In this document: in pieces, positions 24,611 through 33,514 of the stretch
Layout: each line of letters opens with the position of its first letter
Numbering within the stretch: position 1 is the stretch's first letter
Made by a program: the position numbers and the translations under genes
Notes under the pieces: model-generated
Seen by the model: only the letters and a program-made list of their open reading frames with translations
Databases searched by the model: none
What the model was told of the DNA's origin: nothing
Source: Methanospirillum stamsii
Lineage (GTDB): Archaea; Halobacteriota; Methanomicrobia; Methanomicrobiales; Methanospirillaceae
Direction of reading: 5' to 3'
Length of the DNA stretch: 64,000 nucleotides
Assembly: GCF_003173335.1 (NCBI RefSeq)
Contig: NZ_QGMZ01000007.1
Location: 1 to 64,000 of the forward strand

Positions 24611-25579
24611 ATGTCATTCATGGACAATATCAGGGGTGGTCGAGACGGAGAAGAATCCGGAGGGGGTAAGTTTAATCCGTTTCGTATCCTTGAAATCGGT
24701 GAAAGCATGACCCGGTACTGTGATGGTATCCGGATAAAAAACTATAGTTTTCTTGCAATACTGACCAGTGACCGGCTGGTTCTGATGGACAGTGCAAAGC
24801 AGAGTGCCGGCACTATCGCGAAAGAAATCCCCGTTTCAATGATACAGGGGGCAGTGTTTGAACGGGATGAAAAAGACCGTCCGTCACTTGCCGTTTCCAT
24901 GGAAGTCGGTGGTCAGACCCGTCTTATGAAACTGGTTTTTTCCGGACTGATTGATGAACCTGAAACAGAATGTCGTGAATGGTTTACTGCAATCAATGGA
25001 TATCCTCCTGAACCTGAAGAAAAACCAGTACCAGAGCCTGAACCATTACCGGTGTCTGAACCGGTACTGTCTTCTCCTCCGGTGGAAGTCCCTCCGGTTA
25101 CTCCGGTACCGCCGGTTTCCCAGGTAGTCCAGGAACCTGCTCCCATCAATGTCGCAAAAGAAGCGCCTCCTGAGGTCCCGGCCCCTCCTGCACCAATTCA
25201 GGCCGCGCCCGTTCCAGAACCAGTTATCCAGGCGCCTGCACCTGTTCCAGTTCCAGAGTCTGTGCCGGCTTTTAGTCCTGAACCGGCATCATTACCTCCG
25301 GATGCCATAACAAAGCCTGTTCCGGCTCCTCAAATCCCGGTAAAAAATGAACCGGTATCTCAACCAGTCCAGAATCAGCGTTTATCCGTTTCTGCTCCCG
25401 GAGACGATTCAGTGCAAATTTGCATCGAAAAACCTGGGATTACACCCATATTTCTAGAAAGAAAAACTCTGGTTCCGGAGGGAAGCAGTACTGGAAAAAG
25501 CAGGTTCTGCATTCACTGCGGGGTTCGTATTCCGGGTTTGGCACGTTTTTGTCCGGTCTGTGGGAAGACACAGGTCTGA
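24611..25579 (+). CDS. PH-like domain, Pro/Glu-rich linker and zinc ribbon protein
   Basis: 322 residues in three parts: an N-terminal beta-rich domain (about 20-130, with TRYCDGIRIKNYSFLAILTSDRL split by short turns) that looks like a PH-like fold, a roughly 140-residue Pro/Val/Glu-rich linker, and a C-terminal double-CxxC zinc ribbon (RFCIHCGVRIPGL, RFCPVCGK). No TM segment. It begins immediately after sucD (TAAATG), so it is likely co-transcribed, yet nothing ties it to that pathway. Function unknown; protein-protein or membrane-surface binding is plausible. Confidence 0.7.
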   Translation: MSFMDNIRGGRDGEESGGGKFNPFRILEIGESMTRYCDGIRIKNYSFLAILTSDRLVLMDSAKQSAGTIAKEIPVSMIQGAVFERDEKDRPSLAVSMEVGGQTRLMKLVFSGLIDEPETECREWFTAINGYPPEPEEKPVPEPEPLPVSEPVLSSPPVEVPPVTPVPPVSQVVQEPAPINVAKEAPPEVPAPPAPIQAAPVPEPVIQAPAPVPVPESVPAFSPEPASLPPDAITKPVPAPQIPVKNEPVSQPVQNQRLSVSAPGDDSVQICIEKPGITPIFLERKTLVPEGSSTGKSRFCIHCGVRIPGLARFCPVCGKTQV

Positions 25580-25586
25580 ATTATTC

Positions 25587-26324
25587 ATGGCAGAAAAGCC
25601 GGTCCGGTATCCGGAACTTGACGGATGCCGTGGTCTTGCTATTGCCATGATGATCGTATTTCACTTCTTTGTAGATCTGAATTTTTTTGGATTACCTGGC
25701 CCTTCGCCTTATCATGGCTTTCTAAAAATTTTCGGTATCAGCACTGCAACGTTATTTATACTTATCGCCGGCATTTCTGCACATTTAAAAGCAGAAAAGA
25801 CTCCAGGTTTTCACAAACAAGTAGAGGTGTTTCTGCTCCGTGGCGGAAAACTAATCCTGATTGGTTTTGGAATCACCATTGTTACCTGGTGGTTTTTACA
25901 CGGAGAAGGGTATGTGGTATTTGGTATATTGCATCTGATAGGACTAGCGCTTATCTTGTCCCCTCTTTTTCATCGGTTCTTCTATACAAATCTGGTTCTT
26001 GCATGCATTCTGCTTATTGTGCCGCTGTATTTTGACATACCCTCCGGACCATTATGGATGGCATGGACAGGAATGAACCCGGAAGGTTTTACGTCGATTG
26101 ATTATACCCCGGTTATTCCCTGGTTTGCACCTTTCCTTCTCGGATTATGTATTGGAAAACTCATGTATCCTAAAGGAAATCAATTGAGAACCTGGAATCC
26201 GGAAGTGCCAAAATGGGTTTTACCCATCATTGCAGCAGGAAAAAATTCTCTCGTAATTTATCTGATTCATCAGCCGGTTCTGATAATTCTCCTAATGTTT
26301 TTCACTGGAAAAACAGTGGGATAA
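25587..26324 (+). CDS. DUF1624 (HGSNAT catalytic domain-like) membrane protein
   Basis: 245 residues from ATG 25587; an earlier ATG at 25560 lies within the previous gene and adds a polar extension. Begins RYPELDGCRGLAIAMMIVFH, the signature of DUF1624, related to acyltransferase membrane domains, with conserved Asp, Arg-Gly and His. Six or seven TM helices. May acetylate a sugar or surface component across the membrane; substrate unknown. Confidence 0.82.
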   Translation: MAEKPVRYPELDGCRGLAIAMMIVFHFFVDLNFFGLPGPSPYHGFLKIFGISTATLFILIAGISAHLKAEKTPGFHKQVEVFLLRGGKLILIGFGITIVTWWFLHGEGYVVFGILHLIGLALILSPLFHRFFYTNLVLACILLIVPLYFDIPSGPLWMAWTGMNPEGFTSIDYTPVIPWFAPFLLGLCIGKLMYPKGNQLRTWNPEVPKWVLPIIAAGKNSLVIYLIHQPVLIILLMFFTGKTVG

Positions 26325-26327
26325 AAG

Positions 26328-27056
26328 TTATTTGAGAAAATCCAGGATTCCGGATAAGATATTCTTTGAATCGCCGGTTTCTGATCCTGCATGAGTGGTA
26401 TTTTCTGATGAATTACTGGTAAGATTATTCCGAATCGATTTAAGGCGGTTATTTACCATGGTAAGATTTGGTGAAATCTCGATTGCTTTCTCAAATGCAC
26501 CAATCGCATCAGGTAATTGTTCGGTTTTTTCATAGACCGTCCCCAGGTAATACCAAGCAATTGCATTGTCAGGTTCATATGCCGTCTCGTTTCTGAATGC
26601 ACTAATGGCCTCTTCATACTTGCCCTGATCAAAATATGCAACCCCCATATTTTCCCATGCACTTGAAAAGTTTGGTTTAATGCTTAAAGCCTGCCTGTAT
26701 GAGTCAATCTCTTCGTTATATCGTTTGAGCATTCCAAAGGTGTACCCCCGGTTATACCAGGCATCTGCATCATTTGGATTAATCCTGGTTGCATTATCTG
26801 AAGCTAAAAGCGCTTCATTATGTCTTCCCAGTCTGTTTAACGCAAAACCAAGATTACTCCATGCATCGGTAAAATCAGGTTTTAACTCTACCGCCCGACG
26901 ATATTCAATGGTTGCATTATCAAACTGACCAAAGGATGAATATGCATTTCCCATGAGGTAATGTTCATCTGCGGTCATTTCACCTGTTTCTGCAAACGTT
27001 ATCTGGACAAAAAGTAATAGTGTCAGAAAAGTGATGACGGGTAGTAATATTTTCAT
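26328..27056 (-). CDS. Secreted or membrane-attached TPR protein
   Basis: 242 residues: signal sequence (about 1-22), then about five canonical TPR units from 30 to 200 with the alternating W-N-G-A-Y-P pattern (for example AWSNLGFALNRLGRHNEALL), ending in a Ser/Asn/Thr-rich tail and ILSGILDFLK. It converges with the DUF1624 gene (stops three bases apart). It faces the archaellum operon across a 278-base divergent region, but no direct link is shown. Confidence 0.82.
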   Translation of the reverse strand: MKILLPVITFLTLLLFVQITFAETGEMTADEHYLMGNAYSSFGQFDNATIEYRRAVELKPDFTDAWSNLGFALNRLGRHNEALLASDNATRINPNDADAWYNRGYTFGMLKRYNEEIDSYRQALSIKPNFSSAWENMGVAYFDQGKYEEAISAFRNETAYEPDNAIAWYYLGTVYEKTEQLPDAIGAFEKAIEISPNLTMVNNRLKSIRNNLTSNSSENTTHAGSETGDSKNILSGILDFLK

Positions 27057-27334
27057 TCATTACCCGGTTGGAATGATATGAAATAAGGGTTGTGGAGATG
27101 AGATGTTTTTTCACATTTATATATTTGGAATGTCCAGGGTCTTTTCTTCGACGGTTGTAGTATATCCATATGATCATCACCGGTTCTTTCATCATTTCCG
27201 GCTGGAAACAAAAAAAGTTAAAAATTAGGCTGTCTATTAAAAAACGCCCGGCATGGTCTTAAAAATCTGAAAAATCATCATTTATCCAATCAAAACAATG
27301 TATTTATACTTCTGATGGTAATGATTACATCATT
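27057..27334. promoter_or_regulatory. Divergent promoter region with TATA box of the archaellum operon
   Basis: TATTTATAC at 27301-27309 lies 26-34 bases ahead of the arlCE ATG at 27335. No Shine-Dalgarno-like site separates them, so the first message is probably leaderless or nearly so. The left half serves the TPR gene on the minus strand. A run of A/T-rich sequence at 27210-27300 has no obvious operator symmetry. Confidence 0.5.
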
Positions 27335-28231
27335 ATGCCAGTCAACCAGGCGCAGGTAGACAGCATCATTTCTTCGGCATCTGCCGAAGATCCGGAGATT
27401 CAACTTCTCAAACTAAGAGATGAAGTTGAACTGCTGAAAACCTCGATTAAACGCCTGCTCATCGATATACGGGAACGTATGAATGATGCGGAAAATCCGC
27501 TCGTTCAGGCGTTAAAGGGGAACCCGGTGGAGTTTGTTGGTCAACAGACCGCAACACCCACTCCCATGGAGGGGTATATTGATGATTATGATGAAGAACC
27601 TACAGTCGGAGGTTTTTCAGGAGATGAGGGGGCGATGTCTATGTCAGAGGAGCCAGAAGCAATTGAGCCGTCAGGTCAGCCGGATATGGGAACTACTGCC
27701 GGAATCGGTGGGGGAGCAGCAAGTGTCTCATCAGCATTGTCCTCTCTTGCAGCAGAGAAAGGAATGCTTGAAGCGCTCAGAAATCAGTTGTTTGCCCAGC
27801 CTGCCACGGCTGCAGAGCCAGTAAAACAGAAAAAACCGCGTGAGAAGGTGAAAATTCAAAAAGTTTACAGCCTGTTTGAATGGACGACAAACAACGTGAA
27901 ACGGTATGGGCATGACCGGGTTGATCTTATGCTTGAGTCCTATAAGGAGATGGGTCACATCTCTGAAGAGCACTGCAAACAGGTTAAGGATATTGCCCGG
28001 CTCATGGCACCCTCTATCGGAGAGGTCCATGAGATGAAAGCCGATGAATTCGTGCTTGCACTCTATGAACTCAACCGCATTCTTCAGCCCGAAGATCCAG
28101 GTCTTGACCGTGATATGCTTGATGTGCTGATTGAAAAGCGGAAGATGACCATGCCATCCGGACGGATAGAGGAAACAGATAACCTGGTAGAGGATGACTC
28201 TGAGTTTGAGTATATTCCTTCCCGTGAGTAA
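27335..28231 (+). CDS. arlCE: Archaellum cytoplasmic protein, ArlC-ArlD/E type
   Basis: 298 residues. N-terminal coiled coil (LKLRDEVELLKTSIKRLL, about 25-55) as in ArlC, a Gly/Ser/Glu-rich linker, and a C-terminal ArlD/E domain (about 170-275, VYSLFEWTTNNVKRYG, PGLDRDMLDVLIEK). Such fusions are known from haloarchaea and Methanomicrobiales. It forms the cytoplasmic ring that links the motor to CheF and CheY. First gene of the motor operon. Confidence 0.9.
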   Translation: MPVNQAQVDSIISSASAEDPEIQLLKLRDEVELLKTSIKRLLIDIRERMNDAENPLVQALKGNPVEFVGQQTATPTPMEGYIDDYDEEPTVGGFSGDEGAMSMSEEPEAIEPSGQPDMGTTAGIGGGAASVSSALSSLAAEKGMLEALRNQLFAQPATAAEPVKQKKPREKVKIQKVYSLFEWTTNNVKRYGHDRVDLMLESYKEMGHISEEHCKQVKDIARLMAPSIGEVHEMKADEFVLALYELNRILQPEDPGLDRDMLDVLIEKRKMTMPSGRIEETDNLVEDDSEFEYIPSRE

Positions 28232-28239
28232 CTGCCAGT

Positions 28240-28719
28240 ATGGCGAGCGAAGCGATATCATCATCAATAATGATAATAGGGGCTGTCCTTGGGGCGGCAG
28301 TCCTTATTACCGCGATTCTTCCGGCGATATTTTCTGCCGGAGATACCTTCGGGACTGTCTCGTCGTCGGCTGAGCAGAAACTAAAGACGGATTTTCGGAT
28401 TATTAATACGTATGCCTATAATACACCAGATACTGTAAAGGTCTGGCTAAAAAATGTCGGTGCAAATCGTATATCAATAAGCGAGATTCAGAATTCAGAT
28501 GTCTTTTTTGGAGTAGATAATCAGGTATCTATGAGAACTTATAGTAGTGGATTCACTTATGATCTGATGGGAGCAACAGATGATGGATACTGGGATATTG
28601 GTGAGACATTAGAGATAACCATTGTAAGTCCTACCATCGATTCCGGAGATCAGATATCGTTCTCATTTGCCTTACCTAACAGTGTGAGAAGAACCATTGC
28701 ATTCTCTACGAATAACTAA
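28240..28719 (+). CDS. arlG: Archaellum stator protein ArlG
   Basis: 159 residues: N-terminal membrane helix (AISSSIMIIGAVLGAAVLIT) followed by a beta-sandwich domain outside the membrane (VKVWLKNVGANRISISEIQNS). With ArlF it anchors the rotor to the S-layer and acts as stator. Position between arlCE and arlF is that of the usual operon. Confidence 0.88.
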   Translation: MASEAISSSIMIIGAVLGAAVLITAILPAIFSAGDTFGTVSSSAEQKLKTDFRIINTYAYNTPDTVKVWLKNVGANRISISEIQNSDVFFGVDNQVSMRTYSSGFTYDLMGATDDGYWDIGETLEITIVSPTIDSGDQISFSFALPNSVRRTIAFSTNN

Positions 28720-28721
28720 TC

Positions 28722-29186
28722 ATGGCATCTTCACTCATTTCAGGTGCAGTGAGCCTTATTCTGATATTGTTAGCCGGATATGTAATTGCGACAGGGATAT
28801 TAACTATCGCTGAGACCACGATTTATACTCAAAGTGAAATGTCGTTAATCCATGATTCTATTCAGCAGACAGATCTCTCAATGGCTAATCCCAGTCCTGT
28901 TTACAGTGGAGGCACTCTGACCTTTTATATTTCAAATAATGGTACAACCTCATTTAAGAAAACCGATGTCGGCTTTGATTTTTTTATAACCAATGATGCA
29001 ACAAAAGCGACATCACGTTATTCATTGACTGATTTGTCGACTTTTGACATTACTGAGGATATTATTAATAAGGGTTTTTGGGACCCTTCTGAAATAGTAC
29101 AGGCAGAAATTTCTCTTGCGTACACTCCGAACTTTGTTAAAATTGTAACCCCGAACGGGGTTTCTGCATCAGGTGCAGTTACATAG
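28722..29186 (+). CDS. arlF: Archaellum stator protein ArlF
   Basis: 154 residues with an N-terminal TM helix (SGAVSLILILLAGYVIATGI) and a beta-sandwich that binds the S-layer protein. Starts two bases after arlG. An 83-base gap to arlH follows. Confidence 0.88.
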   Translation: MASSLISGAVSLILILLAGYVIATGILTIAETTIYTQSEMSLIHDSIQQTDLSMANPSPVYSGGTLTFYISNNGTTSFKKTDVGFDFFITNDATKATSRYSLTDLSTFDITEDIINKGFWDPSEIVQAEISLAYTPNFVKIVTPNGVSASGAVT

Positions 29187-29269
29187 ATTAAAAAATATAC
29201 ACAAGATTGAATTTAATAGAGAACACGTATTAGCATAGTAATACCAATTTATTTAGGGGCATTCATCAC

Positions 29270-30037
29270 ATGGCAGAATTAGACTTATCGGGGGGCGAGG
29301 ATACACGGGGCGATATTGCCGATCTCCTGGGCAAGGAAGAACGTAAGATCCTCACGACCGGAAACGCTGAAATCGATAAAAAAATTGCAGATGGTTTACC
29401 ATTAGGGTCATTAACTCTCATTGAAGGGGAAAATGATACCGGAAAATCTGTACTGACCCAGCAGTTTATGTGGGGAAGTATGCATAACAACCTCCGGGTA
29501 GACCTCTTTTCTACAGAACTTACGACAAAAAGTTTCCTGACCCAGATGGAATCGATGTCACTTGACATCTCTGATTTTTTTGCCTGGGGTTATATCCGGC
29601 TTTTTCACTGTCACCTGGTGGAATTCAAGTGGACACCGGATGCAATGAACGATATCCTGGATAGGATTATCACCCATGTAAAATTCAGTAATACAGATGT
29701 GGCAATCATCGATTCACTGACTATTTTTACCGAATATACCACAAATGAATCGGTCCTTTCGTTCCTGACCCAGGCAAAGAACATCTGTGACCAGGGAAAA
29801 ACCATTCTCATCACCATGCATAGTTATGCATTTACTGATGAGGTGCTGACCCGGGTTAGATCTATTTGTGATGCACACCTGCTCCTCATGAGAAAACTGA
29901 TGGGTGACAAGTACGTCATGGTCCTTGAAGTGGTTAAGGTCAGAGGGGCCAGGAAAACCACCGGTAACCTTGTAAGTTTCGAAGTACATCCCGGTTATGG
30001 AATGAAGATTATTCCTGTCTCGGTTGCAAAAGTCTGA
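29270..30037 (+). CDS. arlH: Archaellum ATP-binding protein ArlH
   Basis: 255 residues of RecA/KaiC-like fold. Walker A EGENDTGKSVLTQQ at about 50-63 and a Walker B region VAIIDSLTIF at about 144. It binds ATP and regulates the ArlI motor within the ArlCE ring. Gap of 83 bases before it contains A/T-rich sequence (29245-29255) that could be a minor internal promoter. Confidence 0.93.
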   Translation: MAELDLSGGEDTRGDIADLLGKEERKILTTGNAEIDKKIADGLPLGSLTLIEGENDTGKSVLTQQFMWGSMHNNLRVDLFSTELTTKSFLTQMESMSLDISDFFAWGYIRLFHCHLVEFKWTPDAMNDILDRIITHVKFSNTDVAIIDSLTIFTEYTTNESVLSFLTQAKNICDQGKTILITMHSYAFTDEVLTRVRSICDAHLLLMRKLMGDKYVMVLEVVKVRGARKTTGNLVSFEVHPGYGMKIIPVSVAKV

Positions 30038-30039
30038 AT

Positions 30040-31902
30040 ATGTCCCGTCTGCAGATCCAGGGAAAGATACCTTTTCAGGAGGCAGAGAGTCATGATACTG
30101 AGGAGTGTGTATTAAATCCTGAATCCTGTGCATTATTCCGAATGCTCCCGGCCAATGCAAAAGAATATGCAAAAAATTACCCCCACCTCCTAGAATACCT
30201 GCACATCTTTCCGGTTGATGAGTTTGGAATTCCACTCTTTTTTTCCGAACTTAAACGTGATCTGAAAGGGATAAAAGATCCAAACCTGATTTATCCGGCT
30301 AAACCACCAATATTTATCCATATTTTTTTTGATCCAAATGATGTCCGGAACTTCTACATCCCAATTGAACCTTCCTTCATGCATAACATCGGGAGATTGC
30401 TCCCGGCCATAGAATACCGGTTGGTAGACCTTCTGGACGCCCTTGATGAAGATCCGGTAACTCCTGAAGAACGGACAGCAGTCCTGAAAAGGTTGTTACG
30501 TCAGGTTATGTTTGTGAAAAAACCCGGAGAGGCAATCGACCCGTCTCTTCTAAAAATCGAAGGGCCTCAGGGTTTTGGTGACAAAATAAAAGGGTTTTTG
30601 GCAACTGATCTTACCGCAAAAGAAGAACCAGGAGCAGAGAGATTATTTGCTGATGTTCCTCACCTCGCAGATGGGAGAATTATTGTAAATCCCCAGGAAT
30701 TTGAGGCAATTGAATACCAGATGATCAGGGATAAGATTGATGTGGGAATCTTGTTCCCTTTTATCTCCGACAACTTTATTGAAGATATTACCTGTGACGG
30801 ACTCGGGCCGATTTTCATTGAACACAAGATCTTCAAAGGTCTGAAATCAGTCGTCGGGTTTGATAAGGAAGAATTACTGGATGATTTCTGTATAAAACTG
30901 GCTGAAAAGTCCCGTCGTCCAATTACATACCGTAATCCGATTGTGGATGCCACCCTTCCGGACGGGTCACGTATTAATATTGTTTACTCTACTGAAATCA
31001 GCCGTCAGGGAAGTAACTTCACCATCCGTAAAGCGATGGATGATGTCATCTCCATAACCAAACTGGTTGAATTCGGAACCTGTAGTTATGCCCTTGCTGC
31101 ATACCTCTGGATATGCATCGAGAACGGAATGTCCCTTTTCATGTCAGGTGAGACGGCATCCGGAAAAACAACCTCGATGAACGCTCTTACCACCTTCATC
31201 TCTCCGGAGTCAAAGATAGTAAGCATTGAAGATACTCCGGAACTCATCATTCCGCACCGGAACTGGACAAGAGAAGTATCAAAGGGTAAGGGGAAAGGAG
31301 AAGGAGAAGGTGGGGATGTAACAATGTTCGATCTGCTGCGTGCTGCACTTCGTCAGCGGCCGAACATGATCATGGTCGGAGAGATCCGAGGAGTTGAGGG
31401 TTCCGTCGCTTTTGGTGCGATGCAGACTGGTCACCCGGTCATGAGTACGTTTCACGCTGCGACGGTTGAAAAACTTATTCAGCGTCTTACCGGAGATCCC
31501 ATTCTTATTCCAAAAACCTTCATTGATAACTTAAACCTTGTCGTCATTCAGAGCGCTGTCCGGCGACCGGATGGAGCAATGGTCCGGAGACAACTCAACG
31601 TTTCTGAACTGGTCGGCTATGATCCGCAGAGTGGGGGTTTTTCTTTTGTTGAGGTTTTCTCCTGGGATCCGGTTACGGACACTCATGAATTTACCGGAAA
31701 AGGATCCAGTTTCCTGCTTGAAAATAAGATTGCAACCATGCTTGGTATACCTGAACATAAAAAATCCATGATTTATATGGAAGTAGATAAAAGAGCAAAA
31801 ATCCTTGAACGGCTTCACAAGGCTGGTTATACTGATTTTATTGAACTCTTTCTGATGCTTACCAAGCTCAAAAAACAGGGTCTTCTCACGATAGATTATT
31901 GA
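30040..31902 (+). CDS. arlI: Archaellum motor ATPase ArlI
   Basis: 620 residues, longer than many ArlI because of its N-terminal part (1-190). Walker A SGETASGKTTSMNAL at about 368-382, Walker B NMIMVGEIRGVEG at about 441, His-box GHPVMSTFHAA. It forms the hexamer that assembles and rotates the filament. A Lys/Gly/Glu-rich insertion (KGKGKGEGEGG, about 417-427) precedes the Walker B strand. Confidence 0.95.
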   Translation: MSRLQIQGKIPFQEAESHDTEECVLNPESCALFRMLPANAKEYAKNYPHLLEYLHIFPVDEFGIPLFFSELKRDLKGIKDPNLIYPAKPPIFIHIFFDPNDVRNFYIPIEPSFMHNIGRLLPAIEYRLVDLLDALDEDPVTPEERTAVLKRLLRQVMFVKKPGEAIDPSLLKIEGPQGFGDKIKGFLATDLTAKEEPGAERLFADVPHLADGRIIVNPQEFEAIEYQMIRDKIDVGILFPFISDNFIEDITCDGLGPIFIEHKIFKGLKSVVGFDKEELLDDFCIKLAEKSRRPITYRNPIVDATLPDGSRINIVYSTEISRQGSNFTIRKAMDDVISITKLVEFGTCSYALAAYLWICIENGMSLFMSGETASGKTTSMNALTTFISPESKIVSIEDTPELIIPHRNWTREVSKGKGKGEGEGGDVTMFDLLRAALRQRPNMIMVGEIRGVEGSVAFGAMQTGHPVMSTFHAATVEKLIQRLTGDPILIPKTFIDNLNLVVIQSAVRRPDGAMVRRQLNVSELVGYDPQSGGFSFVEVFSWDPVTDTHEFTGKGSSFLLENKIATMLGIPEHKKSMIYMEVDKRAKILERLHKAGYTDFIELFLMLTKLKKQGLLTIDY

Positions 31903-31906
31903 TAGC

Positions 31907-33511
31907 ATGGTTCTTGATGGTGTTTTTGACAAAATTCGTGCCGCAAATGCAGGGAAAATTCCATTTGAGGATTCATTTGCTACATTAAAAGCCCGATTGT
32001 ACAAATTTTTTATTGAAGACAAGTACATGGGTTCAGACCTTCTTTTTATGCTAACCTACATGGCAGCAATTATTACTGCTGATGCGTCCCGTCCGGAGAT
32101 CTTTTCAAACACCGGTGCACGGATGGAATACGTTTCGACGAAATATATCCGTCGTGCTGACATATTGGTTAAAAGGTGGGGATACAGTTATGTTGAGGCA
32201 CTTGTCAATGTAGCAAAAAAAATAGAGAATGAAATGCTCTTTTCCATGATAAACCGGTATGCAAATGCCATTGAATCCGGAGTTCCTGATAATGATTATC
32301 TGATTGGTGAACTTGAAACAACCAGAAATGTGTATAAATCCACTTTTGAGCAGGGAATTGAAATGCTTAAAAAATGGGGTGATGCATACATCTCCATGCT
32401 CTTTTCAGGTGCTCTGGTTGGCATTATTATCATGATCTCTATTGCAATTTATGCACCGGAGGACATTCAGGGCACATTGATGACTTCATACATCATCATC
32501 GCTTTTATCTCCATACTTGGAATTGGTACAATGTATAAGGCAGTTCCGGCGGATCCAAGAACTCACCGACTGCCTCAGGGATCACCTGAACAGAATATGA
32601 TTCACCGGATGGAAAAGAAAATTGTCCCCATCCTTATTGTAATTGTATTTCTTCTGATCCTCCTTGGAATGAACTATGGTCTGGTGTTAATGCTTGTCGG
32701 TATGCTACTCTTTCCACTTGGCATTATTGCCTTTATTGATGATGGTAATGTTGTGTTAAGAGATACAGAATTTCCCACATTCATCAGGGGTGTCGGTTCA
32801 ATCCAGGGAGGAAAAGGAAGTACCATGACACCGGCAATTCAGGGTGTTGATAAAAAATCATTGCCAAATCTGGAACCTCTAATTGATTCAGTATTCTCCA
32901 AACTGAATCTGGGGCTTGATGAGGACCGGACCTGGCAACGGTTTATCAATGATGGCGGAAGTTACCTGATTTACAAGTATCTTAATATCTACAGGGATGC
33001 GCTCCGCCTTGGGGGGAAAGCGGATATTGTTGGTCAGGTTGTCAGTTCTTCAATGCTTGATCAGATTCTGCTCCGGGATCACCGGCATACCATTTCAATG
33101 GGTTTTCTGACCCTTTTGGTTCCAATGCATGCTATGATGGTGGCAATTTTCCTTTTTCTGTTTCATATTCTTGTAACAATGTCTGATGCAATAACAGAAC
33201 GGATGGCATCATTAGGAGAAGCAAGTGCTGCTCTTTCATCCGGTGAGGGTGCATCAATTGCAGGTGCAATGGGGGGAAGTATGTTTGTTTTTGCAAATTT
33301 TGACAAAGATGCAATTGGATTGTACGTGATTATCATTGTAACAATGCTTACCATTGCAAATGTTGTTGCAGGGAAAGTGATGTCAGGTGGTGACAATGCA
33401 CTGTCATATTTTTTTACCAGTCTGATATGTTCAGTATCTGGAATTCTTTATATTGTAGCTCCAATAATAACCGGAATGTTATTTATGATTCCCGTCTTTG
33501 AAGGTGTATAA
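31907..33511 (+). CDS. arlJ: Archaellum membrane platform protein ArlJ
   Basis: 534 residues, GspF/TadC-like, with two membrane bundles: about 165-250 (ALVGIIIMISIAIY, ILVIVFLLILLGMNYGLVL) and about 390-534 (MGFLTLLVPMHAMMVAIFLF). The cytoplasmic part contacts ArlI. Last core motor gene; five bases separate it from arlI and three from the next gene. Confidence 0.94.
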   Translation: MVLDGVFDKIRAANAGKIPFEDSFATLKARLYKFFIEDKYMGSDLLFMLTYMAAIITADASRPEIFSNTGARMEYVSTKYIRRADILVKRWGYSYVEALVNVAKKIENEMLFSMINRYANAIESGVPDNDYLIGELETTRNVYKSTFEQGIEMLKKWGDAYISMLFSGALVGIIIMISIAIYAPEDIQGTLMTSYIIIAFISILGIGTMYKAVPADPRTHRLPQGSPEQNMIHRMEKKIVPILIVIVFLLILLGMNYGLVLMLVGMLLFPLGIIAFIDDGNVVLRDTEFPTFIRGVGSIQGGKGSTMTPAIQGVDKKSLPNLEPLIDSVFSKLNLGLDEDRTWQRFINDGGSYLIYKYLNIYRDALRLGGKADIVGQVVSSSMLDQILLRDHRHTISMGFLTLLVPMHAMMVAIFLFLFHILVTMSDAITERMASLGEASAALSSGEGASIAGAMGGSMFVFANFDKDAIGLYVIIIVTMLTIANVVAGKVMSGGDNALSYFFTSLICSVSGILYIVAPIITGMLFMIPVFEGV

Positions 33512-33514
33512 GTA

